From positions 868,001 to 932,000 of the forward strand of contig NZ_JARXXV010000001.1 of the NCBI RefSeq assembly GCF_029893825.1: 64,000 nucleotides of DNA, in the 5' to 3' direction. The stretch is from Aurantimicrobium minutum. Its GTDB lineage: Bacteria; Actinomycetota; Actinomycetes; Actinomycetales; Microbacteriaceae. The position numbers and the translations under genes were made by a program. Positions 28,875 to 38,363 of this stretch are shown piece by piece (position 1 is the stretch's first letter; every line of letters starts with the position of its first letter). Under the pieces are notes generated by a model. It searched no databases. It was not told the origin of the DNA and worked only from the letters and a program-made list of their open reading frames with translations.

Positions 28875-30404
28875 ATGAAACAGGTGTGGTCAGCAAACCT
28901 GCGCTGGATAGCTCCAGCGCTTGTCTTATTGGTTGCTGCCGCCTTACGCCTGTGGAATTTAGGCAACCCGCACTCTCTCGTTTTTGACGAGACCTTCTAT
29001 GTGAAGGACGCCTGGTCGTTGTGGAACAACGGCTATGAGTCCACCTGGGGTGAGAACCCTGATGCCAACTTCAATGCCGGGGATACTTCTGGTTTCAGCA
29101 CCGACCCGTCGTATGTGGTTCACCCACCGCTGGGTAAGTGGCTGATCGGTCTGGGTATGTCTGCCTTTGGAGCCCAGAACTCCTTCGGTTGGCGTATTGG
29201 TGTTGCCATTGCCGGCATTTTGATTGTGCTCATGGTGATGCTCATAGCGCAGAGACTCTTCCACTCCACTGTGTTGACCGTGGTGGCGGGAAGCTTGATG
29301 GCTATCGACGGACATGCCATCACGCTTTCTCGGGTGAGTCTGCTCGATAACTTCGTTACGTTGTTCACCTTGGCCGGCTTTGGTCTGGTCTTGTTAGACC
29401 GTGAGCAAAACCTGCCCAGGCTCATGGCTTGGCTGCGCAGACGCAGGGCGCAACTCGGCGATGAAGCACAAGGTCCCACCTGGGGTCCGACGCTGTGGAA
29501 TAGGCCTTATTTGATTCTTGCGGGTCTCGCCTTTGGCTTGGCCTGCAGCGTGAAGTGGTCTGGCCTCTACTTCCTTGCGGGTTTTGCTGTCTATGTTGTG
29601 GTGATGGATGCCCTGGATCGACGCCGCGTTGGCCTGCCCTTCTGGATTTCTGCAGCGCTACTCAAGCAAGGACCTGCAACCTTTATCTTGATGGTTCCCA
29701 TTGCTGTCGTGACCTATGTCACTAGCTGGGCTGGCTGGATTCTCACCAGCGGTGGCTACTATCGCAACTTGGTATCGCAAGACACCAGCCTGCGCTGGAG
29801 CGGGCCGCTGTCGTGGGTTCCGGACTGGGCACAAAGCCTGTGGGCTTATCACGTCTCTGCCTACCAATTCCATGTGGGCTTGGTCACCCCTCACTCCTAC
29901 CAAGCAAACCCACTGACCTGGTTGATTATGTGGCGACCAACCAGCATGTTCTATGAAGGCGTCAACAATGGTGAAGCTGGGTGCACTTTCGACTCTTGCG
30001 CCTCAGCAATTACTGCCATTGCCAACCCTCTGATTTGGTGGGGCGGATCGGCAGCACTGGGGTATTTGCTATACCGACTGGTTCGCTACCGCGAGTGGAA
30101 GGTGGGCTTTATCCTGATGGGCATCGTCGCCGGGTATGTGCCCTGGCTGATGTACCTCAACCGCACCGTGTTCCAGTTCTATGGCATCGTCTATGAGCCC
30201 TACATGATCCTCGCCATCACGTTCGTGGTGAGTGTGATCTTGGCCATCAAGGATGACTACAAACGCAACACAGGAATTGCCATCCTTACTGTGTTTGGAA
30301 TCCTCACTGTATTGGTCAGTATCTTCTTCTACCCACTCTGGAGTGGAATGCAGATTCCGTATTGGTACTGGCACATTCACATGTGGATGCCCAGCTGGAT
30401 TTAG
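28875..30404 (+). CDS. pmt: Dolichyl-phosphate-mannose-type protein O-mannosyltransferase (GT39)
   Basis: A polytopic GT-C enzyme of 509 residues that transfers mannose from polyprenyl-phosphate-mannose to exported proteins. The first external loop has the catalytic FDE (D38/E39 in LVFDETFYVKDAWSLWNNGYE), followed by HPPLGKWLIGLG and about ten membrane segments; the GT39 C-terminal domain includes SYQANPLTWLIMWRPTSM. The rsmI/pmt divergent pair is widespread in actinobacteria. TAGGCT 6 bases before the ATG indicates a leaderless start. Confidence 0.93.
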   Translation: MKQVWSANLRWIAPALVLLVAAALRLWNLGNPHSLVFDETFYVKDAWSLWNNGYESTWGENPDANFNAGDTSGFSTDPSYVVHPPLGKWLIGLGMSAFGAQNSFGWRIGVAIAGILIVLMVMLIAQRLFHSTVLTVVAGSLMAIDGHAITLSRVSLLDNFVTLFTLAGFGLVLLDREQNLPRLMAWLRRRRAQLGDEAQGPTWGPTLWNRPYLILAGLAFGLACSVKWSGLYFLAGFAVYVVVMDALDRRRVGLPFWISAALLKQGPATFILMVPIAVVTYVTSWAGWILTSGGYYRNLVSQDTSLRWSGPLSWVPDWAQSLWAYHVSAYQFHVGLVTPHSYQANPLTWLIMWRPTSMFYEGVNNGEAGCTFDSCASAITAIANPLIWWGGSAALGYLLYRLVRYREWKVGFILMGIVAGYVPWLMYLNRTVFQFYGIVYEPYMILAITFVVSVILAIKDDYKRNTGIAILTVFGILTVLVSIFFYPLWSGMQIPYWYWHIHMWMPSWI

Positions 30405-30465
30405 TCCGTCCCACTGACCGGACACGCGCACCCACAATTCTCTAGCTGGATTGCCGCGGCAACCC

Positions 30466-30471
30466 TAAGCT
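30466..30471 (+). promoter_or_regulatory. -10 box (TAAGCT) for [13 protein letters not shown]A
   Basis: TAAGCT, 7 bases before the GTG at 30479. No Shine-Dalgarno sequence in the 74-base gap after pmt. Confidence 0.5.
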
Positions 30472-30478
30472 CAGTACC

Positions 30479-31843
30479 GTGACAGCGTACGTCTCAGCCT
30501 TTGACCTGTTTTCCATTGGTATCGGGCCCTCCAGTTCCCACACTGTGGGACCCATGCGGGCTGCCCTTGACTTCGTTACCACCCTGCGCGAGAAGAACCT
30601 CCTGAGCTCAGTCACCTCTGTGAACTGCAGCCTCTATGGGTCCCTCGGCTCCACCGGTATTGGCCATGGCACCCCCGGTGCTGTAATTGCGGGACTGACC
30701 GGCCTTGCCCCCGAGACGTGCATGCCCGAACAAGTGCGCAGTGCCTGGAGCTCACTAGAAAGTGCCCCCACCCTCAACCTCGGTGGCACACAATCGATCG
30801 CATTCACCCCAGCAGACATCAACTTTGAACCTCGCACCCGACTACCTGGCCACCCCAATGCCATGACTATCCGCGCCTTCGGTGCGGATGCAATACCCCT
30901 ATGGGAACAGACCTACTATTCAGTCGGCGGTGGTTTCATTCGCCGCGACGGCGAAGAAACCAGCAGCATTCAAACCGAATGGCCGCTTCCCTATGGCACC
31001 TCCACTGCTTTGTTGGCGCTGTGCGATGTGCAGAACCTCACCATTGATCAGGTTGCCCTCAAGAACGAACTTTCTCAGCACACCGAGCAGGAAGTCACTG
31101 AGCGCTTGGATGCCATCTGGGACACCATGCACTCCTGCGTCAACGCGGGGCTCACCTCTGCGGGAACACTTCCTGGTGGTCTGAACGTGAAGCGACGCGC
31201 TGCAGAACTGCGCGAACATTTGGTCACCGCCGATGCGGCCAATAGCCGTGACACCACCATCGAATGGCTGCATGCCTTTGCCCTTGCCGTCAACGAAGAA
31301 AACGCTGCCGGCGGAAGAGTGGTCACTGCTCCCACCAATGGAGCTGCCGGCATTGTTCCCGCTGTTGCCAGCTACTACCTGCGCTTTGTGCCCGGAGCCA
31401 ACCAAGAGGGCATCCGTCGCTATCTACTCACCGCAACGGCTATCGGCTCACTGTTCAAAGCCAACGCATCAATCTCGGGTGCAGAAGCAGGTTGCCAAGG
31501 CGAAGTAGGCCCTGCCTGCGCCATGGCAGCTGGTGGTTTGTGTGCAGTGTTGGGCGGAACACCACGTCAAGTGGAGAACGCAGCAGAGATCGCTATGGAA
31601 CACCACCTTGGCCTCACCTGCGATCCAGTCGGTGGTCTGGTTCAAATTCCCTGCATTGAACGTAACGCCATTGCCAGTTCAACCGCGGTGAGCGCAGCAC
31701 GTCTTGCCCTGCATGGTGATGGCAATCACCTGGTGTCCTTGGACACTGTGATTGAAACCATGCGTCAGACCGGTTTGGATATGTCGACCAAATACAAGGA
31801 GACCAGCGAAGGCGGTCTCGCCGTCAACGTGATTGAGTGCTAA
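30479..31843 (+). CDS. sdaA: L-serine ammonia-lyase (iron-sulfur dependent, single-chain)
   Basis: Deaminates L-serine to pyruvate and ammonia with a [4Fe-4S] cluster. The 454 residues fuse the beta domain (IGPSSSHTVGPMRAALDF at the N-terminus) with the alpha domain. Cluster cysteines are visible in GCQGEVGPACAMAAGGLC and LTCDPVGGLVQIPC. The GTG start fits the leaderless pattern. It converges on mmuM with a 13-base gap. Confidence 0.94.
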   Translation: MTAYVSAFDLFSIGIGPSSSHTVGPMRAALDFVTTLREKNLLSSVTSVNCSLYGSLGSTGIGHGTPGAVIAGLTGLAPETCMPEQVRSAWSSLESAPTLNLGGTQSIAFTPADINFEPRTRLPGHPNAMTIRAFGADAIPLWEQTYYSVGGGFIRRDGEETSSIQTEWPLPYGTSTALLALCDVQNLTIDQVALKNELSQHTEQEVTERLDAIWDTMHSCVNAGLTSAGTLPGGLNVKRRAAELREHLVTADAANSRDTTIEWLHAFALAVNEENAAGGRVVTAPTNGAAGIVPAVASYYLRFVPGANQEGIRRYLLTATAIGSLFKANASISGAEAGCQGEVGPACAMAAGGLCAVLGGTPRQVENAAEIAMEHHLGLTCDPVGGLVQIPCIERNAIASSTAVSAARLALHGDGNHLVSLDTVIETMRQTGLDMSTKYKETSEGGLAVNVIEC

Positions 31844-31856
31844 AGCGCACTACCCA

Positions 31857-32753
31857 CTACAGCGCTGCAGCAAGCTGGCGAATATCTCCTGCGTGAGTAC
31901 CACAGCACCCACCAATAAGTGATGCTCCCTCACGCGCCCAGGTCTGGGCATAGGAAACCAGTGCATCCGCATCTGCGTTCTCCCACAAACCAGTTTCCGA
32001 GTTCCAGGTTCCACCACCATTTGCATAAATCACTATGGGCAGATCACTCACACTGCGGATTTCAGCGATAGCGGCAGAAACCAATACCGGGTCAACGCAG
32101 TTGACTCCGATGGCCGCAATAGCCGGAGAAGAGGCAGCTATCTGCGCTGCCTCCGCAAGGCTCTGCCCTGCCCACAACTTCCCATCAGGACCTAGGGAGA
32201 AACTCATCCAAGCAATTGCCCCAGGGAATTCTGCGAGCGCTGCAACAAGAGCTTCCGCTTCGAGGGCATCAGGAATGGTTTCGATGGCGAGCAGATCAGG
32301 GTTAGCAGAGAGTATTACTGAGAGGCGCTCAGCGTGGAACGCACGAAGCTCCTTAACAGTCTTGCCATAGTTGCCCTTGTATTCGCTTCCGTCGTGGAGG
32401 ATGGCTCCATATGGTCCCACGCTGGCGGCAACGAGGGTGCCCGTTCCCGCAACGGCTTTGCGTGCAACCTCAATGCTGGCGCGCAGTGCGCGGTCGGCAT
32501 CTTCAGCTGTGAGTCCTACTTCAACAAAGCCCGTGCGTGAGATTTGGTAGCTGGCAGTGATGACCACGCCTGCTCCCGCATCAACATATGCTTTGTGGGC
32601 TGCCTGGATCAGTGCTGGGTCATCGAGCAATGCCTGAGCAGTCCAGAGGGAACCCTCGAGACGGCAACCTTGTTGTTCCAGTTCTGTGCTCATTCCGCCG
32701 TCAATGGCGTAAGGAGTATGAACACGAGCGAGAAACTCTTCACGGGTCAGCAT
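31857..32753 (-). CDS. mmuM: Homocysteine S-methyltransferase
   Basis: Transfers a methyl group to homocysteine (typically from S-methylmethionine), giving methionine. The 298 residues show IDGGMSTELEQQG at the N-terminus, ASYQIS, IPDALEAEAL and the zinc cysteines in GVNCVDP and GGCCGTHAGDI. The length matches the single-domain MmuM/YagD family and not full MetH. TAGGCT 6 bases before the ATG indicates a leaderless start. Confidence 0.92.
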   Translation of the reverse strand: MLTREEFLARVHTPYAIDGGMSTELEQQGCRLEGSLWTAQALLDDPALIQAAHKAYVDAGAGVVITASYQISRTGFVEVGLTAEDADRALRASIEVARKAVAGTGTLVAASVGPYGAILHDGSEYKGNYGKTVKELRAFHAERLSVILSANPDLLAIETIPDALEAEALVAALAEFPGAIAWMSFSLGPDGKLWAGQSLAEAAQIAASSPAIAAIGVNCVDPVLVSAAIAEIRSVSDLPIVIYANGGGTWNSETGLWENADADALVSYAQTWAREGASLIGGCCGTHAGDIRQLAAAL

Positions 32754-32759
32754 GACTAG

Positions 32760-32765
32760 AGCCTA
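32760..32765 (-). promoter_or_regulatory. -10 box (TAGGCT) for leaderless mmuM
   Basis: TAGGCT on the minus strand, 6 bases before the ATG at 32753. Confidence 0.55.
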
Positions 32766-32800
32766 AAGAACAACGAGGAAATGAAGAAAGTCGAGAAGAC

Positions 32801-34372
32801 TTAGTTCGTCAAACCCAAGTACTCTTCCACAGGAATGCTGGCCTTTTTGTTCTTGAGCAAGAGATACATCGTGGCACCGGCAAGGGCAATCACCACAGCA
32901 ATGATGCTGATGGTGGAGACAAAAGCACTCGAATAGATCGCAGCAAGATCCGCAGTACTCACCGCTGACAACGAGGAGTTTGTCGTCGAACCGGTTGCCA
33001 TGTAACTGGTGATGGCATCCCAGTTACTATCCCCTGCTACTGCGCCATTGGTTGCCTTCTTCACGCCAGAGAGCGTAAAGAGCGAGACCATGACAGTGCT
33101 ACCGGTCAGACCCAGCGCGTAACCGAACTGTCCCACAGCGAGCTTGCTAGAGGTAACGGGGCCATAGAACTTGGCAGGGGCCAAAGTAATGAAGAGGTTT
33201 CCTTGGCTCGTTGCGTTCATCATCCAACCCACAGCAGCAATGACCATGCCGGGGAGGAACATTAAGTAGCTCGAGGTGGGACCAATGATGAGATAGCTGG
33301 CAAAACCAAGAACCATCAAGACGTAGCCGGAGATGGCAGTGGTGCGAGGCACAGAACCCTTACCCAGCAATGTTCCAGCTATGACCGAACCAATGATTCC
33401 TGCTGCCGACATAGGCAAGCTTGCTGCACCCAACAGTGCTGCGGGGATGTGCGTCACGTACTGCCACATGTTAGGGAGCATCTGGCTCAACGAGGCTGAT
33501 GCCATGTTCCAGAAAATACCCATCACTACAGCACCCAAGAATGCGGGGTGGGTCAGCAGCTTGATGGGGAATACAGGAGACTTTGTGCGATTTTCTCGAA
33601 TACCGAATGCTGCCAGAGCGATCAGGGCGATAACCACTGGAACATAAAACGAGGGGTGACCGAAGCCGTTCGTTGCACCGCTGATGCCATAGAGCAAACC
33701 GGCAATACCGATAGCCACAAAAAGCATGCCGAGGTAATCAACTTTCGAGGGAGGCAGCTTGTCAATTTTGGGCAAGATGGGCTTAACAAAGAAGAAACCA
33801 ATCACCGCAACCACGGGAAGAATCAGATATGCCAGTCGCCAGCTTGTAGCAATCAAGACGCCTGCCAACACCATTGCAATGACAGGGATAACGCCGTTGA
33901 CGATGTTGAAGGTAGCCATCGCGGGTCCCAGAGATTTTGTACTCGAGACATTACGCAGCATGCCGTAAGAGGCGCCAAAGGTCACACCAAGAGCCACACC
34001 AGTAATCACACGGCCCAATAAATAGAAGAGAACAGCCGTGCCTGCCTTGGGATCAATCAGACCTGCGCTGGCGGTCATCAGCTGACCTGCCGCGGCAACA
34101 AGCACAGACAAGGCGAGGAGTAAACGACGACCGTAACGGTCAGCCAACATACCGCCAGGAATAGCTGTTGCTGCCAGGGCAAGGGTTGAAATACCAGCGG
34201 CTAGGGACTGGGTGGAAGCTGAGAAGTTCAGTTCGTCCGAGGCCTTCACCAATGCCAAGGAGGAGAGGATAGGGTCTGCTACCTGAATAGCACCCAACAG
34301 CCCCAGAAGAATAACGGCGGAGCGACGAAAGCCTGTTTCAGGTGCAGTTCCTGCATTAGCGGTTGTAGACAC
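32801..34372 (-). CDS. MFS transporter, probably 14 membrane segments (DHA2-like)
   Basis: A 523-residue transporter with a typical MFS loop 2-3 motif (GGMLADRYGRRLLLA) and an RVITGVALGVTFGASYG segment resembling motif C. The length and about 14 hydrophobic segments fit the DHA2 drug-efflux type, but the substrate cannot be told from sequence. The GTG start has GAGGAG upstream. It lies 47 bases before mmuM on the same strand and may share its transcript. Confidence 0.8.
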   Translation of the reverse strand: MSTTANAGTAPETGFRRSAVILLGLLGAIQVADPILSSLALVKASDELNFSASTQSLAAGISTLALAATAIPGGMLADRYGRRLLLALSVLVAAAGQLMTASAGLIDPKAGTAVLFYLLGRVITGVALGVTFGASYGMLRNVSSTKSLGPAMATFNIVNGVIPVIAMVLAGVLIATSWRLAYLILPVVAVIGFFFVKPILPKIDKLPPSKVDYLGMLFVAIGIAGLLYGISGATNGFGHPSFYVPVVIALIALAAFGIRENRTKSPVFPIKLLTHPAFLGAVVMGIFWNMASASLSQMLPNMWQYVTHIPAALLGAASLPMSAAGIIGSVIAGTLLGKGSVPRTTAISGYVLMVLGFASYLIIGPTSSYLMFLPGMVIAAVGWMMNATSQGNLFITLAPAKFYGPVTSSKLAVGQFGYALGLTGSTVMVSLFTLSGVKKATNGAVAGDSNWDAITSYMATGSTTNSSLSAVSTADLAAIYSSAFVSTISIIAVVIALAGATMYLLLKNKKASIPVEEYLGLTN

Positions 34373-34441
34373 GTTTTCTCCTCATAAAGATGTGCTCAGT
34401 TAGTTTGGCACAGTAGACCCGTAGTACAAACACCCCTCGCG

Positions 34442-34447
34442 TAGTCT
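34442..34447 (+). promoter_or_regulatory. Possible -10 box (TAGTCT) for hrpA
   Basis: TAGTCT lies 5 bases before the in-frame GTG at 34453 and 11 before the ATG at 34459. It is a looser fit than the other leaderless genes. Confidence 0.35.
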
Positions 34448-34452
34448 TGAAG

Positions 34453-37400
34453 GTGCCCATGGATGCCGCACTCATCACCTACCCGCCTGACCTGCCGGTC
34501 AGTGAACGGCGTGAAGAGATTCTGAAGACCATCCGTGACAACCAAGTTGTGATTATTGCCGGTGCAACTGGCTCCGGTAAGACCACTCAAATACCCAAGA
34601 TGTGCCTGGAATTGGGCCGCACCAGCATTGCTCACACCCAGCCCCGGCGAATTGCTGCCCGTGCTGTAGCGGAGCGCATTGCAGAGGAGCTCAAGGTAGA
34701 ACTCGGTGGCCTTGTTGGCTACCAAGTGCGCTTCACTGATCAAGCAAGCCCAGAAACCGAAGTCAAAGTCATGACCGACGGTATCTTGCTCAATGCTCTC
34801 CAGCGTGACCGACTTCTGAAAAACTACGACACCATCATCATCGATGAGGCACACGAGCGCAGCCTCAATATTGACTTCCTGCTGGGCTATCTCAAACAGA
34901 TCTTGCCCCAGAGGCCAGATCTCAAACTCATCATTACCTCAGCCACCATCGACCCAGAGAGTTTCTCCCAGCACTTCGGCGGAGCACCCATGATTGAGGT
35001 CTCCGGGAGAACATTCCCGATAGAGATTCGCTACCGCCCACTGGTGGAAGACAAGATGTCCAGTGATGACGTCGATGATGATGAACTCGCTGATGCGTCC
35101 AACAAGGCAACACAGGCTCCTGAGCATTCTGCTCGGGATTATCTCGATGGCATCATCTCTGCCCTCAATGAGCTAGATAAAGAAGCCCCCGGAGATGTGT
35201 TGGTTTTTCTTTCCGGAGAGACAGAAATCCGCGATGCCCAAGAAGCCATCGAAGGACATATCGCGGCAGGCCGAATGAAGTCCGGCACGGAAGTCCTTCC
35301 CCTTTATGGCCGCCTCTCTGCTGCAGACCAGCACAAAGTATTTGAACCCAGCAAGGTTGTGGGACTGCGCAAACGCATCATCCTGGCCACTAACGTTGCA
35401 GAAACAAGCCTCACCGTCCCCGGCATCAAATACGTCATTGATGCCGGAACTGCACGTATTTCCAGATACTCACCCCGAGCAAAAGTGCAGCGCCTGCCTA
35501 TCGAGGCAATCTCTCAAGCAAGTGCGAACCAACGCTCAGGCCGCTGTGGTCGAACAAGTGACGGCATTGCAATCCGCCTCTACTCAGAAGAAGACTTCGA
35601 GCGCCGCCCAGAATTCACCGACCCCGAAATCCTGCGCACCAACCTCGCCTCGGTGATTCTGCAAGCGGCTTCGCTGGGCTTGGGAGATATTTCTCAATTC
35701 CCCTTCCTGCAAACACCAGACTCCAGGGGCGTTAAAGACGGCATTGATCTCTTGAAAGAGCTTGGTGCTATACAAAGCAACTCCAACACAACCAAGTTGA
35801 CCAAGATCGGTCACGACCTCTCCAGACTTCCCATTGAGCCGCGATTTGCCCGCATGGTCCTGGAATCTAGGAACCACGGGGTCACCAGAGAAGTGATGGC
35901 CATCGTTGCCGGCCTCACCGTGCAGGACCCGAGAGAACGCCCACTTGAGAAACGTCCCCAAGCAGACCTCTCCCATGCTCGCTTCACGGATCCCACCAGT
36001 GATTTCTTGTCACTGCTGAACCTGTGGAACTACCTCGAAGAGAAACAGAAAGAACTCTCCTCGAGCGCATTCCGCAGGATGTGTAAGGCAGAGTTCTTGA
36101 ACTACCTCAGGGTCCGTGAGTGGAATGACGTTTTCCGCCAGCTCAAGACTCTGACCAAACCCTTAGGGCTCAGCTTGGGTGAGCCCAAGATCGACCCAGA
36201 TGGTATTCACAAGTCACTGCTATCCGGTCTGCTTTCCCATATTGGTCTCAAGCAAGTCAGTGACAACAAGCTGGGAAGCAAATACAACGAGAAGAACTCT
36301 CCCCGCAAACAGCAGCACGAATACCTGGGTGCAAGAAATCAGAAGTTTGTCATCTTCCCTGGCTCTGCCCTAGCGAAGAAACCACCGGCAGCAGTGATGA
36401 GTGCAGAGCTCGTAGAGACCAGCAGACTCTTTGCCCGCACAAACGCTGCCATCGATCCCGGCTGGGCAGAGAAGATTGCAGGAGAGCTGTGTAAGCGCAG
36501 CTATAGCGAACCACACTGGGAGAAAAACCAGGGGGCAGTTGTTGCCTATGAGAGGGTCACCCTCTTTGGAGTGACCCTCGTTGCACACCGGAGAATGCAG
36601 TACTCAAGAGTAGACACAGAGCTATGCCGAGAACTCTTCATCCGCCATGCATTAGTAGATGGCGAATGGGACTCCAAGCAAGCGTTCGATCGAAGCAACA
36701 GAATCCTGCGTAGACAGCTCGAAGAACTCGAAGAACGCTCGAGAAGACGAGACATCCTCGCAGACGACGAAGTCGTCTTCGCCTTCTATGACCAGCGCAT
36801 CCCTGCCGATGTCTTCTCCACCAGAACCTTTGAAGGATGGTGGAAGAAAGAGCGAAGCACCAATCCTGACTTCCTCACCATGCAACGCTCAGACCTGTTA
36901 GAAGAAACAGAAGCTGAACATGACGAGATCGAATTCCCCTCCGAGTGGGTCTATGGCGACCAGCGCCTCAAGCTCAAATACAGGTTCGAACCCGGCCGTG
37001 AAGATGATGGGGTCACAGTCGAGATTCCCCTGCCATTACTAGCCAGGCTAGAACCAGAAGCATTCGACTGGCTCGTCCCCGGTCTTCGCCTCGAGCTCAT
37101 CACAGGCCTGATCAAAACCCTCCCTAAAAACATTAGAAGGCAAGTAGTCCCGGCAGCAGACTGGGCTGCCAAAGCAGCTGCGACCTTGCCTGAACAACCA
37201 GAGGGCAACCTGTTGGTTGCCGTTGCCAAAGCACTTCAACATCTCAGTGGCGCACTCGTCTCACCACAGGACTTTGACCCTGAGCGCCTGGCAGATCACC
37301 TCCGCATGACCTACCGCGTCATCAGCAACACAGGAAAGAACCTAGGCACCGACAAAAACTTAAGCAAGCTCCAACGAGGCTTAGCCGAGCGCAGCAGAGA

Positions 37401-38316
37401 CGCAGTGGCCGAGGTAGCCGAGCGCGTGACATCACCACTGGAGAGAGACGGTCTCACGAGCTGGGACTTTGATGAACTGCCTCGAACAGTGGATGCCAAG
37501 CACGGTGGCAACACCGTGCGTGCATACCCCGCACTTGTTGTTGAGAACCCAGGAACAGCTCGGCAAGAAGTCAACATCAGACTTCTTGCCACCGAAGCAG
37601 ACCAGAGACGTGAACACCCTCTAGGGACCAGAGCACTTGTTGTTGCGGCAATACCTTCACCTGCGAAGTATGTGCAGGAACACCTCACCGCTGCAGAGAA
37701 ACTCATTCTCACTCAGAGCCCCTACCCCAGCCTGAATGCACTCATCTCTGATGCCATCGCAGCCAGCGTTGACAACGTGCTGTTCTCCATGCGTGAGGAC
37801 GGAATGATCTTCCAGAAAGCAGAGTTTGAAACCCTGAGAGACAGAGTCCAAGGCGCCATCATGGACAACATCTTCGATGCTGTCTCACTCACTGCACGCA
37901 TTCTGAGTGCCGCTAAAGAAGCACAGAAGGCAATGGCGAACACCAACCCCATGTCCTTCCTTGCCCAGCTCTCACAAGAGAAAGCACACCTAGAACAGCT
38001 TCTTCAGCCTGGGTTTATTTCTGATGCAGGATTAGCACGTCTGCCCCGCATACTCATCTATGTCAGAGCTATCACCATGCGCATTAACAAGATGGTTGAA
38101 GATTCAGGCAGAGACAGAACAGCGGCTGTTGAGCTCGATCAAGCACTCAATCTCTACGAAGCTGCAGGTGGCAAAATCCCACTCGCTCCTCATTCACCAG
38201 ACAAGTTGGTTAAGGTTCGTTGGATGTTAGAAGAGTTCAGAGTGAGCCTCTTTGCTCAGTCTCTAGGAACAGCAGAGCCCATCTCGTTACAGAGGATCAA
38301 GAAGGTATTGGCATAA
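34453..38316 (+). CDS. hrpA: ATP-dependent RNA helicase HrpA (DEAH box)
   Basis: A DEAH-box helicase of about 1287 residues. The N-terminal core has ATGSGKTTQIPKM (motif I), DEAHERS (II), SATID (III) and QRSGRCGR (VI), followed by helicase-associated HA2/OB domains and the long DUF3418 C-terminal region typical of HrpA. It acts on mRNA and stalled ribosomes in E. coli. The start is uncertain among TTG 34447, GTG 34453 and ATG 34459; I use the GTG near a TAGTCT box. A strong hairpin follows the stop. Confidence 0.93.
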   Translation: MPMDAALITYPPDLPVSERREEILKTIRDNQVVIIAGATGSGKTTQIPKMCLELGRTSIAHTQPRRIAARAVAERIAEELKVELGGLVGYQVRFTDQASPETEVKVMTDGILLNALQRDRLLKNYDTIIIDEAHERSLNIDFLLGYLKQILPQRPDLKLIITSATIDPESFSQHFGGAPMIEVSGRTFPIEIRYRPLVEDKMSSDDVDDDELADASNKATQAPEHSARDYLDGIISALNELDKEAPGDVLVFLSGETEIRDAQEAIEGHIAAGRMKSGTEVLPLYGRLSAADQHKVFEPSKVVGLRKRIILATNVAETSLTVPGIKYVIDAGTARISRYSPRAKVQRLPIEAISQASANQRSGRCGRTSDGIAIRLYSEEDFERRPEFTDPEILRTNLASVILQAASLGLGDISQFPFLQTPDSRGVKDGIDLLKELGAIQSNSNTTKLTKIGHDLSRLPIEPRFARMVLESRNHGVTREVMAIVAGLTVQDPRERPLEKRPQADLSHARFTDPTSDFLSLLNLWNYLEEKQKELSSSAFRRMCKAEFLNYLRVREWNDVFRQLKTLTKPLGLSLGEPKIDPDGIHKSLLSGLLSHIGLKQVSDNKLGSKYNEKNSPRKQQHEYLGARNQKFVIFPGSALAKKPPAAVMSAELVETSRLFARTNAAIDPGWAEKIAGELCKRSYSEPHWEKNQGAVVAYERVTLFGVTLVAHRRMQYSRVDTELCRELFIRHALVDGEWDSKQAFDRSNRILRRQLEELEERSRRRDILADDEVVFAFYDQRIPADVFSTRTFEGWWKKERSTNPDFLTMQRSDLLEETEAEHDEIEFPSEWVYGDQRLKLKYRFEPGREDDGVTVEIPLPLLARLEPEAFDWLVPGLRLELITGLIKTLPKNIRRQVVPAADWAAKAAATLPEQPEGNLLVAVAKALQHLSGALVSPQDFDPERLADHLRMTYRVISNTGKNLGTDKNLSKLQRGLAERSRDAVAEVAERVTSPLERDGLTSWDFDELPRTVDAKHGGNTVRAYPALVVENPGTARQEVNIRLLATEADQRREHPLGTRALVVAAIPSPAKYVQEHLTAAEKLILTQSPYPSLNALISDAIAASVDNVLFSMREDGMIFQKAEFETLRDRVQGAIMDNIFDAVSLTARILSAAKEAQKAMANTNPMSFLAQLSQEKAHLEQLLQPGFISDAGLARLPRILIYVRAITMRINKMVEDSGRDRTAAVELDQALNLYEAAGGKIPLAPHSPDKLVKVRWMLEEFRVSLFAQSLGTAEPISLQRIKKVLA

Positions 38317-38319
38317 ACA

Positions 38320-38351
38320 AGAACACCCCAGCCATAAGGCTGGGGTGTTCT
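38320..38351. terminator. Bidirectional terminator between hrpA and the first LAXTG gene
   Basis: A perfect 14-bp stem, AGAACACCCCAGCC with its complement, closes an ATAA loop (38334-38337). It lies 4 bases after the hrpA stop and 12 bases from the end of the convergent gene, so it can serve both strands. Confidence 0.85.
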
Positions 38352-38363
38352 GGTATTTGATAC